NCBI GenBank assembly: GCA_003232015.1
Contig: QIKU01000236.1
Location: 1 to 10,043, forward strand
Reading direction: 5' to 3'
DNA from: Gammaproteobacteria bacterium
GTDB taxonomy: Bacteria > Pseudomonadota > Gammaproteobacteria > UBA6429
Length of the DNA: 10,043 nt
This document shows, piece after piece, positions 1 through 6,975 of the stretch (positions are counted from its first letter, which is position 1; every line of letters begins with the position of its first letter). The position numbers and the translations under genes are program-made. The notes beneath the pieces were generated by a model. The model did no database searches and was not told the DNA's origin. It saw nothing but the letters and a program-made list of their open reading frames with translations.

Positions 1-589
1 GTGCAACTTCGTAAAAATAGTCATGGTATTCTTCACTCGCCCAGACAGGGCCGATTGAAATTGCCGACTCCCAGCCGCTATAGTAACGAACTTGCAGGTA
101 AGGTGAAAACACCCAGCCAATCGCTTGAGTGTTACTTATGTCGGTTGCAATGGCTGCACGCAATGGTAAAGCCAAGCGAAATCGCAGGTTTTTATTCTCT
201 GACTCATAAAGATTAAATTGAATTCTTGGGCCAAGCTCAATAATGGCATCGAGATCCGGCATATTTTGTCGGGCGCGATTTTCTGAACTGTTGACAGGAA
301 AAGAGAATGCGGTGCTGACATCAACGGTAACACGCTCACCATTATAGAAGTAAAAACGACCGCCTTCTTTGTCTACTTTTAAGCGTTTGCCGTTATAGCG
401 TATATAAGGTATAGGTGCAGCATATTCCGAACGCTGATCAGAACCACGGTAATGTGGCAAGCTTAACCCACCTAAGCCGACACCCAGTTCCCATTTTGGT
501 TTTGTCGCTGCTGTAGTGTCATTTGCATGGCTGGTGCTGAGTAACGTGAATGCGAACATTAACAGTAAGCTTTGGTTGATTTTTTGCAT
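1..589 (-). CDS. MipA/OmpV family outer-membrane protein (partial, C-terminus beyond left edge)
   Basis: The reverse strand reads open from an ATG at 589 to the window edge, giving 196 codons of the N-terminal part. The first 22 residues (MQKINQSLLLMFAFTLLSTSHA) form a typical Sec signal peptide with an A-N cleavage site. The mature part starts with a beta-strand segment (WELGVGLGGLSLPHYRGSDQ), which matches the MipA/OmpV opening of a glycine-rich strand followed by P-x-Y-x-GS. Later segments alternate aromatic and polar residues, as in a beta-barrel, and the visible end contains EEYHDYFYEVA, close to the family's conserved Y-x-x-Y-Y-G-V region. MipA was described in E. coli as a partner of the murein hydrolase MltA and the synthase PBP1B; other members are outer-membrane barrels linked to antibiotic or osmotic responses. 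No clear Shine-Dalgarno precedes the ATG. Family call is good; exact function is unknown. Confidence 0.82.
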   Translation of the reverse strand, partial: MQKINQSLLLMFAFTLLSTSHANDTTAATKPKWELGVGLGGLSLPHYRGSDQRSEYAAPIPYIRYNGKRLKVDKEGGRFYFYNGERVTVDVSTAFSFPVNSSENRARQNMPDLDAIIELGPRIQFNLYESENKNLRFRLALPLRAAIATDISNTQAIGWVFSPYLQVRYYSGWESAISIGPVWASEEYHDYFYEVA

Positions 590-633
590 GTATTGAGTAA
601 GTCTTGTTTTAGGCTGAAAGCATGGCATGGATA

Positions 634-670
634 ATACTTTAAAAGTATACTAAATAGTTAAAGATATAAT
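634..670. promoter_or_regulatory. Palindrome and probable zapE promoter in the divergent mipA-like/zapE region
   Basis: ATACTTT (634-640) and AAAGTAT (642-648) form a 7-bp palindrome around one central base, between the divergent mipA-like and zapE genes. A perfect TATAAT lies at 665-670, about 21 bases before the zapE GTG, and could be its -10 box; no convincing -35 is placed 16-18 bases upstream. On the minus strand TATACT (649-644) could serve the mipA-like gene. The palindrome could be an operator, but AT-rich palindromes arise easily by chance. Confidence 0.35.
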
Positions 671-691
671 AACACTTAATGGGAATGTTTT

Positions 692-1813
692 GTGACACCA
701 CTTGAGTCATATCAGCAGGATTTAAGGCGCAGTGATTTTTTACCCGATGCTGCACAGCAACGCGCGGTTGAATTAACCCATGCGTTATATGAAAAACTGC
801 TACAAGCCAACAAGCAGAAACCGCCCAGTTTGTGGACGCAACTGTTAAATAAAAAACCAGATTATATTAACGGTTTATATTTTTGGGGCGGCACCGGTCG
901 GGGAAAAACCTATTTAATCGATTGTTTTTATGAGTGCCTGCCCTTTAAGGAAAAACATCGCATTCATTTTCATCACTTTATGTTAGATGTTCACGAACAG
1001 CTAAGAACACTCCCAAAGTCGCCTAACCCTTTAGTTATTGTTGCTGAAAAATTTTCCAGCCAGTATCAGATTTTATGTCTGGATGAATTCCATGTGCATG
1101 ATATTGCCGATGCAATGTTGATGGTTGGCTTACTTAAAATACTGGTTGATAATGGCGTAACGATTGTTGCATCTTCAAATATTTCTATAAAAGATTTATA
1201 CAAAAATGGATTGCAGCGTGAACGTTTTCTGGAAGTGATCAGTTTATTAGAACAGGTGACAACGGAATACAATCTGGGTGACGATACTGATTACCGTTTT
1301 AATAAGTTAGAGAAAAGCACGATATATTTTGTTGGTCTGAATGAGCAAACAAACACAAGTCTTACCACCTGTTTTGAGAATATTGTACCCACCAGGCCAA
1401 AGCACAATCGACAAATAAAAATTAACAACCGCAAACTGGACTACCTTGCTTTAGCAGACGATGTTATCTGGTTTGATTATTCTGCTTTATGTGAATCTGC
1501 ACGCTCTGCACATGACTATATAGAAATAGCACAAATATATACCACGGTTGTGATCAGTGATATTCCTGTAATGAACGAATCTTACGACAGTGCCGCCAAA
1601 CGCTTTATACATTTAGTTGATGCATTGTATGACCATAATGTGAAATTAATTTGCTCTGCCGAAGCCGAACCCGAAAAGCTTTATGTCGCAAAACGCCTGG
1701 CTTTTGCATTTGAGCGAACTGTCAGCCGTTTAACCGAAATGCAGACTAATAACTATTTAGCCTTGCCTCACACGGTGAGTGGTGAGCGTGCAGTTTTTAC
1801 TGAAGGTGATTAA
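692..1813 (+). CDS. zapE: Cell division protein ZapE (AFG1-like ATPase)
   Basis: This is a 373-residue protein, close to the roughly 375 residues of E. coli ZapE (YhcM). It is a P-loop ATPase of the AFG1/LACE1 family. Walker A is GGTGRGKT at residues 66-73 (K72, T73); Walker B is ILCLDEF at 127-133 (D131, E132), followed by the family-typical HVHDIADAM. VASSN near 159-163 fits a sensor-1 asparagine, and LQRERF at 174-179 supplies candidate arginine-finger residues. In E. coli ZapE associates with the divisome, destabilises FtsZ polymers in an ATP-dependent way, and matters under heat or low oxygen; the mitochondrial relatives act in protein quality control. The start is GTG at 692, because the upstream ATGs at 679 and 685 are out of frame; a weak GGGA lies 8-11 bases upstream. 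It appears monocistronic, ending in a hairpin. Confidence 0.95.
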   Translation: MTPLESYQQDLRRSDFLPDAAQQRAVELTHALYEKLLQANKQKPPSLWTQLLNKKPDYINGLYFWGGTGRGKTYLIDCFYECLPFKEKHRIHFHHFMLDVHEQLRTLPKSPNPLVIVAEKFSSQYQILCLDEFHVHDIADAMLMVGLLKILVDNGVTIVASSNISIKDLYKNGLQRERFLEVISLLEQVTTEYNLGDDTDYRFNKLEKSTIYFVGLNEQTNTSLTTCFENIVPTRPKHNRQIKINNRKLDYLALADDVIWFDYSALCESARSAHDYIEIAQIYTTVVISDIPVMNESYDSAAKRFIHLVDALYDHNVKLICSAEAEPEKLYVAKRLAFAFERTVSRLTEMQTNNYLALPHTVSGERAVFTEGD

Positions 1814-1898
1814 CCACAAAGGAAAGCCTGCCCCACGAAGTGTTTTGGGCGCACAACAAAGCCGAGTTATTTGATTTTCTTCGTGCCCTTTGTGATTA
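1811..1898. repeat. Imperfect inverted repeat between convergent genes, possible bidirectional terminator
   Basis: TAACCACAAAGG (1811-1822) pairs with CCTTTGTGATTA (1887-1898) with one mismatch in 12, and CACGAAG (1834-1840) pairs perfectly with CTTCGTG (1879-1885). Together they form a long interrupted hairpin that starts in the zapE stop codon and ends just before the convergent binding-protein gene. The 3' arm TTCGTGCCCTTTGTGATT (1880-1897) matches TTCGTGTCCGTTGTGGTT (8582-8599) at 15 of 18 positions, so the two hairpins look like copies of one repeat family. The terminator role is inferred from the position. Confidence 0.6.
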
Positions 1899-1918
1899 AA
1901 TTTTCGAAATTAGACGGT

Positions 1919-2815
1919 CTACAGCACGCCAAATCCATAAATCAGCATTTTGGCTTGCAGCGCGGGCGCGTCTTTATAGGGGACAGTATTGTTGTCGCGT
2001 ATAATCTTGCGGCCTTCTTTGGATGTCACAAATTTAATAAAGTCTTTTACTTTCTTCGATGGTGAAGGGCTGGTAACCAGATACAAGGGGCGGTACAGGG
2101 TATATTTGCCACTGGCTACATTTTCGTAAGAAGGCACCTTGCCGTCAAAGCCAATAATCTTAACATTGCGTTTGCGCGCACTACTGACACCGGTAATGCC
2201 CATGGCATAGGCATCTTTAACCACCGCTTTTTCTAATGGCCCTGATGATCTAGTGATGTACTTTTTGTTGGTTACAAATTTTTTGTAGCGGTCTTGAAAA
2301 ACATACTGGCGGATGGCATAGCCCACACCGGAAATGGTGCCTCGGCGAATATATAAACGAATCGGCGCATCTTTTCCGCCAACTTGTTTCCAGTTGGTGA
2401 TTTTACCTGTATAAATAGCCTTGATTTGCTTAGTCGACAGGCTGTTAATCGGGTTCTTTTTGTTGACGATAATCGCTAATGCATCCCATGCAACCGGATG
2501 TAGAGTTGCATGCAGTTCGATACGGTCAACTTCGGGCAAACTCATTCGGCATGCACCACCTAAATCCATTTTTAAGTTTGCCGCATCCCGAATACCCCGG
2601 GTTGCTCCGCCACCATTGAGCACAACCTTAATGCCGGTTTTTGCTTCATAGGCTTTGGATATTTCTTTCATAAATGCTTTTTTAGTAATACCGCATCCCG
2701 CCCAGCTAATCGTGTTTTTATCCGTTTTGGCATAGCTGAGTGAACTAAATAACAGGCTGCTGACAATTAGAATAAGTGCGCGCGTGAAAAATGATTTTTG
2801 AGATTTTAATAACAT
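1919..2815 (-). CDS. PstS-like periplasmic substrate-binding protein (solitary)
   Basis: This is a 298-residue secreted protein of the type II periplasmic binding fold related to the phosphate-binding protein PstS. Residues 1-29 form a signal peptide with a KSQKSFFTR positive region, a leucine-rich core and an SYA-K cleavage site. Family hallmarks are the lobe-1 segment (YEAKTGIKVVLNGGGATRG, near 56-74), WDALAIIVNKKNPI (110-123), the conserved LSTKQIKAIYTGKITNW (126-142) and a C-terminal EGRKII. The usual anion-binding loops are altered: AGCGI (39-43) stands where PstS often has a GSST-like loop, and GGACR (86-90) where it has G-x-S-R. Both carry cysteines (C41, C89), the only two in the protein. 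No pstC, pstA, pstB or phoU is nearby, so its permease is elsewhere or absent. AGGA about 9 bases before the ATG is a suitable ribosome binding site. The ligand may not be phosphate. Confidence 0.85.
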   Translation of the reverse strand: MLLKSQKSFFTRALILIVSSLLFSSLSYAKTDKNTISWAGCGITKKAFMKEISKAYEAKTGIKVVLNGGGATRGIRDAANLKMDLGGACRMSLPEVDRIELHATLHPVAWDALAIIVNKKNPINSLSTKQIKAIYTGKITNWKQVGGKDAPIRLYIRRGTISGVGYAIRQYVFQDRYKKFVTNKKYITRSSGPLEKAVVKDAYAMGITGVSSARKRNVKIIGFDGKVPSYENVASGKYTLYRPLYLVTSPSPSKKVKDFIKFVTSKEGRKIIRDNNTVPYKDAPALQAKMLIYGFGVL

Positions 2816-3018
2816 AGTGGGGATCCTACTTAATACAACATAACCGATTATTTTACGCTATTTTTAATCTACTTTCTTATTTATAAGCGTATCTTAATAT
2901 GCTGATATTATTAACCATTACAGGAAGACATATACTTTGCGGATTATTGTAGCTGGGCTTGCAGAAAGAAGTTTAAAATGGGCAATGTTTTGCTGTTATT
3001 TTTATTCTGTGGTAAAAC

Positions 3019-3066
3019 GTGACAAAACCCCCACTTTTTTGTCACAATTCTTGATTTATCTAAAAT
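3019..3066 (+). promoter_or_regulatory. Inverted-repeat operator overlapping the promoter of the MerR-type gene
   Basis: GTGACAAAA (3019-3027) and TTTTGTCAC (3037-3045) are perfect 9-bp inverted arms separated by 9 bases, so their outer half-sites are about two helical turns apart. The right arm contains TTGTCA (3039-3044), a 5/6 match to the -35 consensus, followed after 16 bases by TAAAAT (3061-3066), a 5/6 match to the -10 consensus. A dimeric regulator bound here would block this promoter, which points to autoregulation by the MerR-type protein encoded 32 bases downstream. The left arm also offers TTGTCA to the minus strand, toward the binding-protein gene, but with only a weak -10. The operator role is inferred. 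Confidence 0.55.
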
Positions 3067-3097
3067 AACGGCTATTGTTTATAACAATATTTTTTAA

Positions 3098-3595
3098 ATG
3101 AGTATTTGCTTAATGGCTAATACGCGATTGCAGCCCGGCTTTAGCCGGCAACAAGTTGTAACCATTACCGGCCTCACGGCGCGGCAACTCAATTACTGGC
3201 GGCGCACTTCGGTGATTAAGCCGTCAAATACAACACAGGGAGGCCATGCGCGCTACTCTTTTACTGACCTTATCGCACTAAAAACCGTTAAGCAGTTGCT
3301 TGATCATGGCGTGTCATTACAAAAAATCCGCAAAAGTATTTTAGCTTTATTGCAATACCTTCCTTTACAGCAACAGCCCTTTAGTGAACTAAAAGTGATT
3401 GCCACCGGTGATGTGGTGCTGGTTTTTCATCAGGGACTGGCGCTGGATGCTTTAACGGGGCAGGAATGGATACTGGAAGTGGCCGAGTTAGAGAAAGAAA
3501 TTGTTAAACAATACCCAGATGCATTGCAATTGGTGGTTGAGCAGGATGATTTATTTGCACCAAATATAACAAATATAAATAGAAAAGCAGTTTAA
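3098..3595 (+). CDS. MerR-type helix-turn-helix DNA-binding protein
   Basis: This 165-residue protein has an N-terminal MerR-like winged HTH: helix-turn-helix FSRQQVVTITGLTARQLNYW (15-34), wing residues GGHARYSFTDL (48-58) with the typical R-Y-x-F-x-D-L pattern, then a second helical pair with GVSLQKIRKSI (71-81). The remaining about 80 residues show no cysteine cluster or known ligand domain; a central beta-like stretch (VIATGDVVLVFHQGLALD) is followed by an acidic helical tail, so it is probably not a metal sensor. It is followed by a ParA ATPase gene, which suggests either a regulator of parA or the DNA-binding partner of the ATPase. The start is uncertain: ATG at 3098 gives MSICLMANTR, while ATG at 3113 gives MANTR; neither has a good Shine-Dalgarno. 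A 9-bp inverted repeat overlaps its probable promoter. Confidence 0.85.
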   Translation: MSICLMANTRLQPGFSRQQVVTITGLTARQLNYWRRTSVIKPSNTTQGGHARYSFTDLIALKTVKQLLDHGVSLQKIRKSILALLQYLPLQQQPFSELKVIATGDVVLVFHQGLALDALTGQEWILEVAELEKEIVKQYPDALQLVVEQDDLFAPNITNINRKAV

Positions 3596-3625
3596 GGAGA
3601 GTTAAGGGTTTTTATGCAGGCAAGC

Positions 3626-3667
3626 GCTGGCCAACAATAATTTAAACAAAATGGTGCCAGCTTTTTT
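3626..3667 (+). terminator. Probable rho-independent terminator between the MerR-type gene and parA
   Basis: GCTGGC (3626-3631) pairs with GCCAGC (3656-3661), followed at once by six T residues (3662-3667). The loop is long (24 bases) but partly closed by CA/TG pairing next to the stem. It lies 31 bases after the MerR-type stop codon and 47 before the parA start, so it may end or attenuate read-through into parA. No strong separate parA promoter was seen in the 46 bases after it. Confidence 0.5.
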
Positions 3668-3685
3668 CTATTTAATTAAAGAATA

Positions 3686-3708
3686 ATCCTGCTGCGGCAG
3701 GGGAGGAT
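3686..3708 (+). promoter_or_regulatory. parA ribosome binding site within a hairpin
   Basis: A strong Shine-Dalgarno, GGGAGG (3701-3706), lies 7 bases before the parA ATG. Directly upstream, CCTGC (3688-3692) and GCAGG (3697-3701) form a 5-bp hairpin with loop TGCG. In the alternative pairing, ATCCT (3686-3690) matches AGGAT (3704-3708) and would bury the Shine-Dalgarno. The two pairings compete for the same CCT, an arrangement that could modulate parA translation; this role is inferred. Confidence 0.4.
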
Positions 3709-3713
3709 ACAAA

Positions 3714-4526
3714 ATGAAAATCATCTCAATAGCGAATCAGAAAGGGGGCTGTGGTAAAACGACAACCGCCATTAATCTGGCTGCATGTCTTGGGCACATC
3801 TCACAACGTGTTTTACTTGTTGATATGGATGCGCAGGGTCATGCCTCGTTGGGGTTTGGTAAGTGTGGTGATGAATTGCCAACGCTTTATAATGTGTTCT
3901 CCGGCCAGCGTAGTATTCGTGATGTTATTCAACACGCTGTGTATAAAAATGTGGATCTTATTCCCGGTTCGATGGCACTGGTTGCGGCAGAACATCACCT
4001 GACCGACTGGTCGCAGGAAGAAGAACTTGCGCGGTTACTGCACCCGCTTGATGTCTCTTATGATTTTATTATTATCGATTGCCCACCGGCCTTGGGGCGT
4101 TTGTCGATAAACGCTTTGCTGGCATCCGATGAAGTAATCATCCCTATTGAAATGAGCCTGTTTTCCTTAGATGGCATTGAACGTATTAGTGAAACCATCG
4201 AGCATTTACAGGCACGGCGGGGCAAAGATTTGCCCTTTAAAGTACTGCCAACGATGATAGATAACCGCACCCGAATATGTCGAACTTTTTTAAGAAAAAT
4301 CTGGGAGCGCTTCCCCGACAATGTATTGCCAGTAATGATTCACCACACAGTACGATTAAAAGAATCAGTTTGTTACAGCCTCCCGGTATGGGCTTATGAT
4401 GCTAAATCAATTGCAGCGCTTGATTATATGAGGCTTGCAGAAGAATGCCTTAAAGCAACATTGCCGATGAGCTTGCGTGAACCGTTAATGGACTATGCGG
4501 TAGTTGAGCATGCTGTTGCAGTGTAA
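3714..4526 (+). CDS. ParA/MinD-family ATPase (orphan, no ParB seen)
   Basis: This 270-residue protein is a deviant Walker A ATPase of the ParA/MinD/Soj group. It starts with MKIISIANQKGGCGKTTTAINLA, where K10 is the signature lysine, K15 the P-loop lysine and T16/T17 the Mg-binding positions. LLVDMDAQGHASLGFG (34-49) is the ParA switch-I/A' segment with D37 and D39, and FIIIDCPPALG (118-128) is Walker B with D122. EVIIPIEMSLFSLDGIERI (140-158) matches the conserved helix following that motif. There is no N-terminal HTH, so this is the short (Soj/type Ib-like) form that needs a separate DNA-binding or cargo partner. No parB lies within the window, and the immediately upstream gene encodes a MerR-type HTH protein. 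Members of this group form nucleoid-bound gradients that move DNA, chemoreceptor arrays or other cargo; which one applies here is not shown by the sequence. The C-terminal AVVEHAVAV tail is hydrophobic. Confidence 0.92.
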   Translation: MKIISIANQKGGCGKTTTAINLAACLGHISQRVLLVDMDAQGHASLGFGKCGDELPTLYNVFSGQRSIRDVIQHAVYKNVDLIPGSMALVAAEHHLTDWSQEEELARLLHPLDVSYDFIIIDCPPALGRLSINALLASDEVIIPIEMSLFSLDGIERISETIEHLQARRGKDLPFKVLPTMIDNRTRICRTFLRKIWERFPDNVLPVMIHHTVRLKESVCYSLPVWAYDAKSIAALDYMRLAEECLKATLPMSLREPLMDYAVVEHAVAV

Positions 4527-4552
4527 TTTAAAATAGTCGGTTGTTTTAAATT
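4525..4552 (+). terminator. AT-rich inverted repeat after parA
   Basis: AATTTAAAA (4525-4533) and TTTTAAATT (4544-4552) are perfect 9-bp arms with a 10-base loop, starting in the parA stop codon. The stem contains no G or C and no T-run follows, so it is a weak candidate terminator or 3'-end structure. The rest of the 228-base gap to gshA holds a small hairpin (TGACT 4560-4564, AGTCA 4571-4575) and a -10-like TATGAT (4714-4719) for gshA with no good -35. Confidence 0.3.
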
Positions 4553-4754
4553 TAACCCCTGACTGGCATGAGTCATTTCCCGGCTCCGCTATCGTGGGGC
4601 ACTTATGATCTTTTTCAACCAGAATAGAAACACAAGCCTATACCGAGGCAAGGGCCTTGAGTTTTTTTGCGAGTGTTTCCACATACCGCTATACACCGTT
4701 CCTCATTATTCTGTATGATCGCAGTGTTTACCATCAATATATAAAGGCTGCAAT

Positions 4755-6326
4755 GTGTCGAGTATACTTGAAAATCGCTTAACAAAAATAATTAAGTCCC
4801 AGGCCGTTGCTGCATTGCAATCAAGTTTAATTGGTCTTGAAAAAGAATGTTTACGGGTTAATCGCCAGGGTAATATATCGCAGTCACCCCATCCTGAAAA
4901 ATTAGGTTCTGCTTTAACCCATCCTTATATTACAACTGACTATTCAGAAGCTTTACTGGAATTTATTACTCCGCCGTATGAGTCGGTGGATGATGCACTG
5001 GAATTTTTACGTGACACACAAAAATTTGTATACAATAACCTGGACGATGAACTGTTGTGGCCAACGAGTATGCCTTGTGTGGTTGCAGGTGAAACAAGTA
5101 TCCCGCTTGCAAATTATGGCAGTTCAAACAGTGGCCAGATGAAACATGTCTACCGGCGTGGTCTTGGCTATCGTTATGGCCGGGTGATGCAGGCTATTGC
5201 TGGTGTGCATTTTAATTTTTCCTTTGCTGATGATTTCTGGCATGCCTATCAACTGATTGAAGAAAATAAGGAATCAACGCAAACTTTTATTTCTGAATCG
5301 TATTTTGGTGTGTTGCGGAATTTACAACGCTTTGGCTGGGTAGTGCCGTATTTGTTTGGTGCGTCGCCAGCTATTTGTAAATCATTTTTGCATGGACAGG
5401 ATACAACATTGAAGGCCTTTAATGAAAATACCTTTTATCATCCGTATGCAACCTCGTTACGAATGGGTGACATTGGTTATCAGAATAATAAAGAGAATGA
5501 GAAGGGCGTTGTCGCAAACTACAATAGCTTAAATGAATATGTAAACAGTTTACGTTATGCAACCGAAACGTCTTGTCCAGAATATGAAAAAATTGGTGTA
5601 AAGGTAGATGACAGTTATCGTCAGCTCAATACGAATATCTTGCAAATTGAAAATGAATACTACTCAACGGTGCGCCCCAAACAAATTTTAATGGGCAATG
5701 AAAAACCCTCACTGGCTTTGTCACGGCGCGGGGTTAAATATGTTGAGTTGCGCTCTTTAGATGTTAACCCATTCAGTCCTATGGGGATTGATAGCGAGCA
5801 ACTTTATTTTTTACGTGCTTTCTTACTGTATTGCTTGCTGGAAAAAAGCCCACCAATATTACGTAACGAAGAAAAAATGATAACGGCGAATGAATTAAGC
5901 GTTGCTCATCAGGGACGCGACCCTGAGTTGAAAATTAATATTCGGGGTAAGTTCCTTAATATGCGGCAACAGGGTTTAGTACTTTGTGATGCAATGGTGG
6001 CCTGTTGTGAAGTACTTGATAAGGAGCTGGATTCCAAACCACACTTGACGGCGCTAGCTTCCCAGCGGGAAAAATTTAATGATCCGGATAAGACGCCATC
6101 GGCGATGATGCTGGCAGATATGACGCGGCATGGTGAAGGTTTTTTTCATTTTTCGAAGCGTTGGTCTGAGCAGCATCTAGCCTATTTTCAGAAGATGGCG
6201 CTGCCAGCTTCTTTTAATGAGCGGTTTCAAACGCTGTCCATTCAATCTATCCAACAGCAAGCAGATGTGGAATCCAGGGAAACACAGTCATTTGATGGCT
6301 TTTTAAGCAGTTATTTTGCACAATAA
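4755..6326 (+). CDS. gshA: Glutamate-cysteine ligase, class I
   Basis: This 523-residue enzyme is about the length of E. coli GshA (518). It joins L-glutamate and L-cysteine through the gamma-carboxylate using ATP, the first and rate-limiting step of glutathione synthesis in the cytoplasm. Family motifs are GLEKECLRVN (27-36; E29 and E31 as metal and ATP ligands by homology), GSALTHPYITTDYSEALLEFITP (51-73, D62, E65, E69), GVHFNFSF (150-157), MGDIGYQNN (237-245), QIENEYYSTVRPK (297-309) and YVELRSLDVNPFSP (329-342, with E331 and R333). The start is GTG at 4755, with AAAGG (4743-4747) as ribosome binding site; the overlapping ATG at 4753 is out of frame. No gshB is adjacent. A secreted thioredoxin-fold gene follows about 100 bases later on the same strand and may be co-transcribed, though the gap makes that uncertain. 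Confidence 0.97.
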   Translation: MSSILENRLTKIIKSQAVAALQSSLIGLEKECLRVNRQGNISQSPHPEKLGSALTHPYITTDYSEALLEFITPPYESVDDALEFLRDTQKFVYNNLDDELLWPTSMPCVVAGETSIPLANYGSSNSGQMKHVYRRGLGYRYGRVMQAIAGVHFNFSFADDFWHAYQLIEENKESTQTFISESYFGVLRNLQRFGWVVPYLFGASPAICKSFLHGQDTTLKAFNENTFYHPYATSLRMGDIGYQNNKENEKGVVANYNSLNEYVNSLRYATETSCPEYEKIGVKVDDSYRQLNTNILQIENEYYSTVRPKQILMGNEKPSLALSRRGVKYVELRSLDVNPFSPMGIDSEQLYFLRAFLLYCLLEKSPPILRNEEKMITANELSVAHQGRDPELKINIRGKFLNMRQQGLVLCDAMVACCEVLDKELDSKPHLTALASQREKFNDPDKTPSAMMLADMTRHGEGFFHFSKRWSEQHLAYFQKMALPASFNERFQTLSIQSIQQQADVESRETQSFDGFLSSYFAQ

Positions 6327-6426
6327 TGTATTTTATTGTGAACTTAGCGTTGTTCTGTGGTCTATTTTGTGTGAGTTTTCTTAAAGCAATTTGAGCCTGA
6401 GTGTTACTAAAATTAGGAGTATTATC

Positions 6427-6975
6427 TTGAGATTAACCCAAATTTTTACCGTTGCTGGATTGTCCATGGCGCTATTGATGGCGCAGGGGCTTGTTGTTGC
6501 CAGCCCCTCTGATAGCAGTGCCTCTGCCAAGGTGACGAGCGGCTTAACGGATTTTAATAACAACCCCAAAACCATAAAAGAGTTTACCGGCAACGGCAAG
6601 TGGCTGTTGGTGATGTTCTGGGCTTCAGGCTGCCATATTTGTAATAAAGAAGCACATGAATATGTCGATTTTCATTTCACCCATTCTGATAAAGACGCGA
6701 CGGTTTTGGGGGTATCAATCGATGGTAAGGCTCGTTTTAAAGAAGCTGAAAAATTTATTAAAAGACACAATATCGACTTCCCAAACTTAATTGGCGAGCC
6801 TGAAGTTGCAACGGCAATTTACAGCAAATATTCAAATTCCGGCTGGGTTGGAACGCCAAGCTTTTTGTTATTTAACCCACAAGGTGAATTGCAGGCTGCA
6901 CAAGCAGGTGCAGTGCCAGCCACCGTTATCGAAAAATTTATTATAGGGAGCACGCAAAAGCCAGATTCTAAATAA
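6427..6975 (+). CDS. Secreted TlpA/ResA-like thioredoxin-fold protein
   Basis: This is a 182-residue protein when started at TTG 6427. That start is chosen because AGGAG (6415-6419) sits 7 bases upstream and because it puts the signal peptide (MRLTQIFTVAGLSMALLMAQGLVVA-SP) at the very N-terminus. A longer reading from TTG 6391 adds 12 residues without a comparable ribosome binding site. The mature domain has the thioredoxin active site WASGCHIC (C69 and C72, CHIC), a peroxiredoxin/TlpA-type insert (VLGVSIDGKARFKEAEKFIKRH), and a cis-proline loop VGTPSFLLF with P144. CHIC resembles the CPHC/CEPC-type sites of periplasmic disulfide proteins, which fits a role as thiol-disulfide oxidoreductase in the periplasm. 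Its substrate is unknown: no cytochrome c maturation genes or DsbD are nearby. It lies downstream of gshA and upstream of the structured element. Confidence 0.85.
   Translation: MRLTQIFTVAGLSMALLMAQGLVVASPSDSSASAKVTSGLTDFNNNPKTIKEFTGNGKWLLVMFWASGCHICNKEAHEYVDFHFTHSDKDATVLGVSIDGKARFKEAEKFIKRHNIDFPNLIGEPEVATAIYSKYSNSGWVGTPSFLLFNPQGELQAAQAGAVPATVIEKFIIGSTQKPDSK

Noticed and set aside
1..216. Open frame on the plus strand, 71 codons
   Set aside because: It lies antisense to the MipA/OmpV-like gene, which has a signal peptide and family motifs; the plus-strand reading has no recognisable protein character.
2421..2651. Plus-strand open frame inside the binding-protein gene
   Set aside because: It is a shadow of the PstS-like gene on the minus strand, with no ribosome binding site or family resemblance.
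3011..3045. Pho box upstream of the PstS-like gene
   Set aside because: A Pho box needs direct repeats of CTGTCA with 11-base spacing; the TTGTCA copies here are inverted, so the site does not fit PhoB.
4640..4675. Rho-independent terminator around AGGC-AAGG-GCCT followed by a T-run
   Set aside because: The stem is only 4 bp and the T-run is separated from it by several bases; too weak to annotate.
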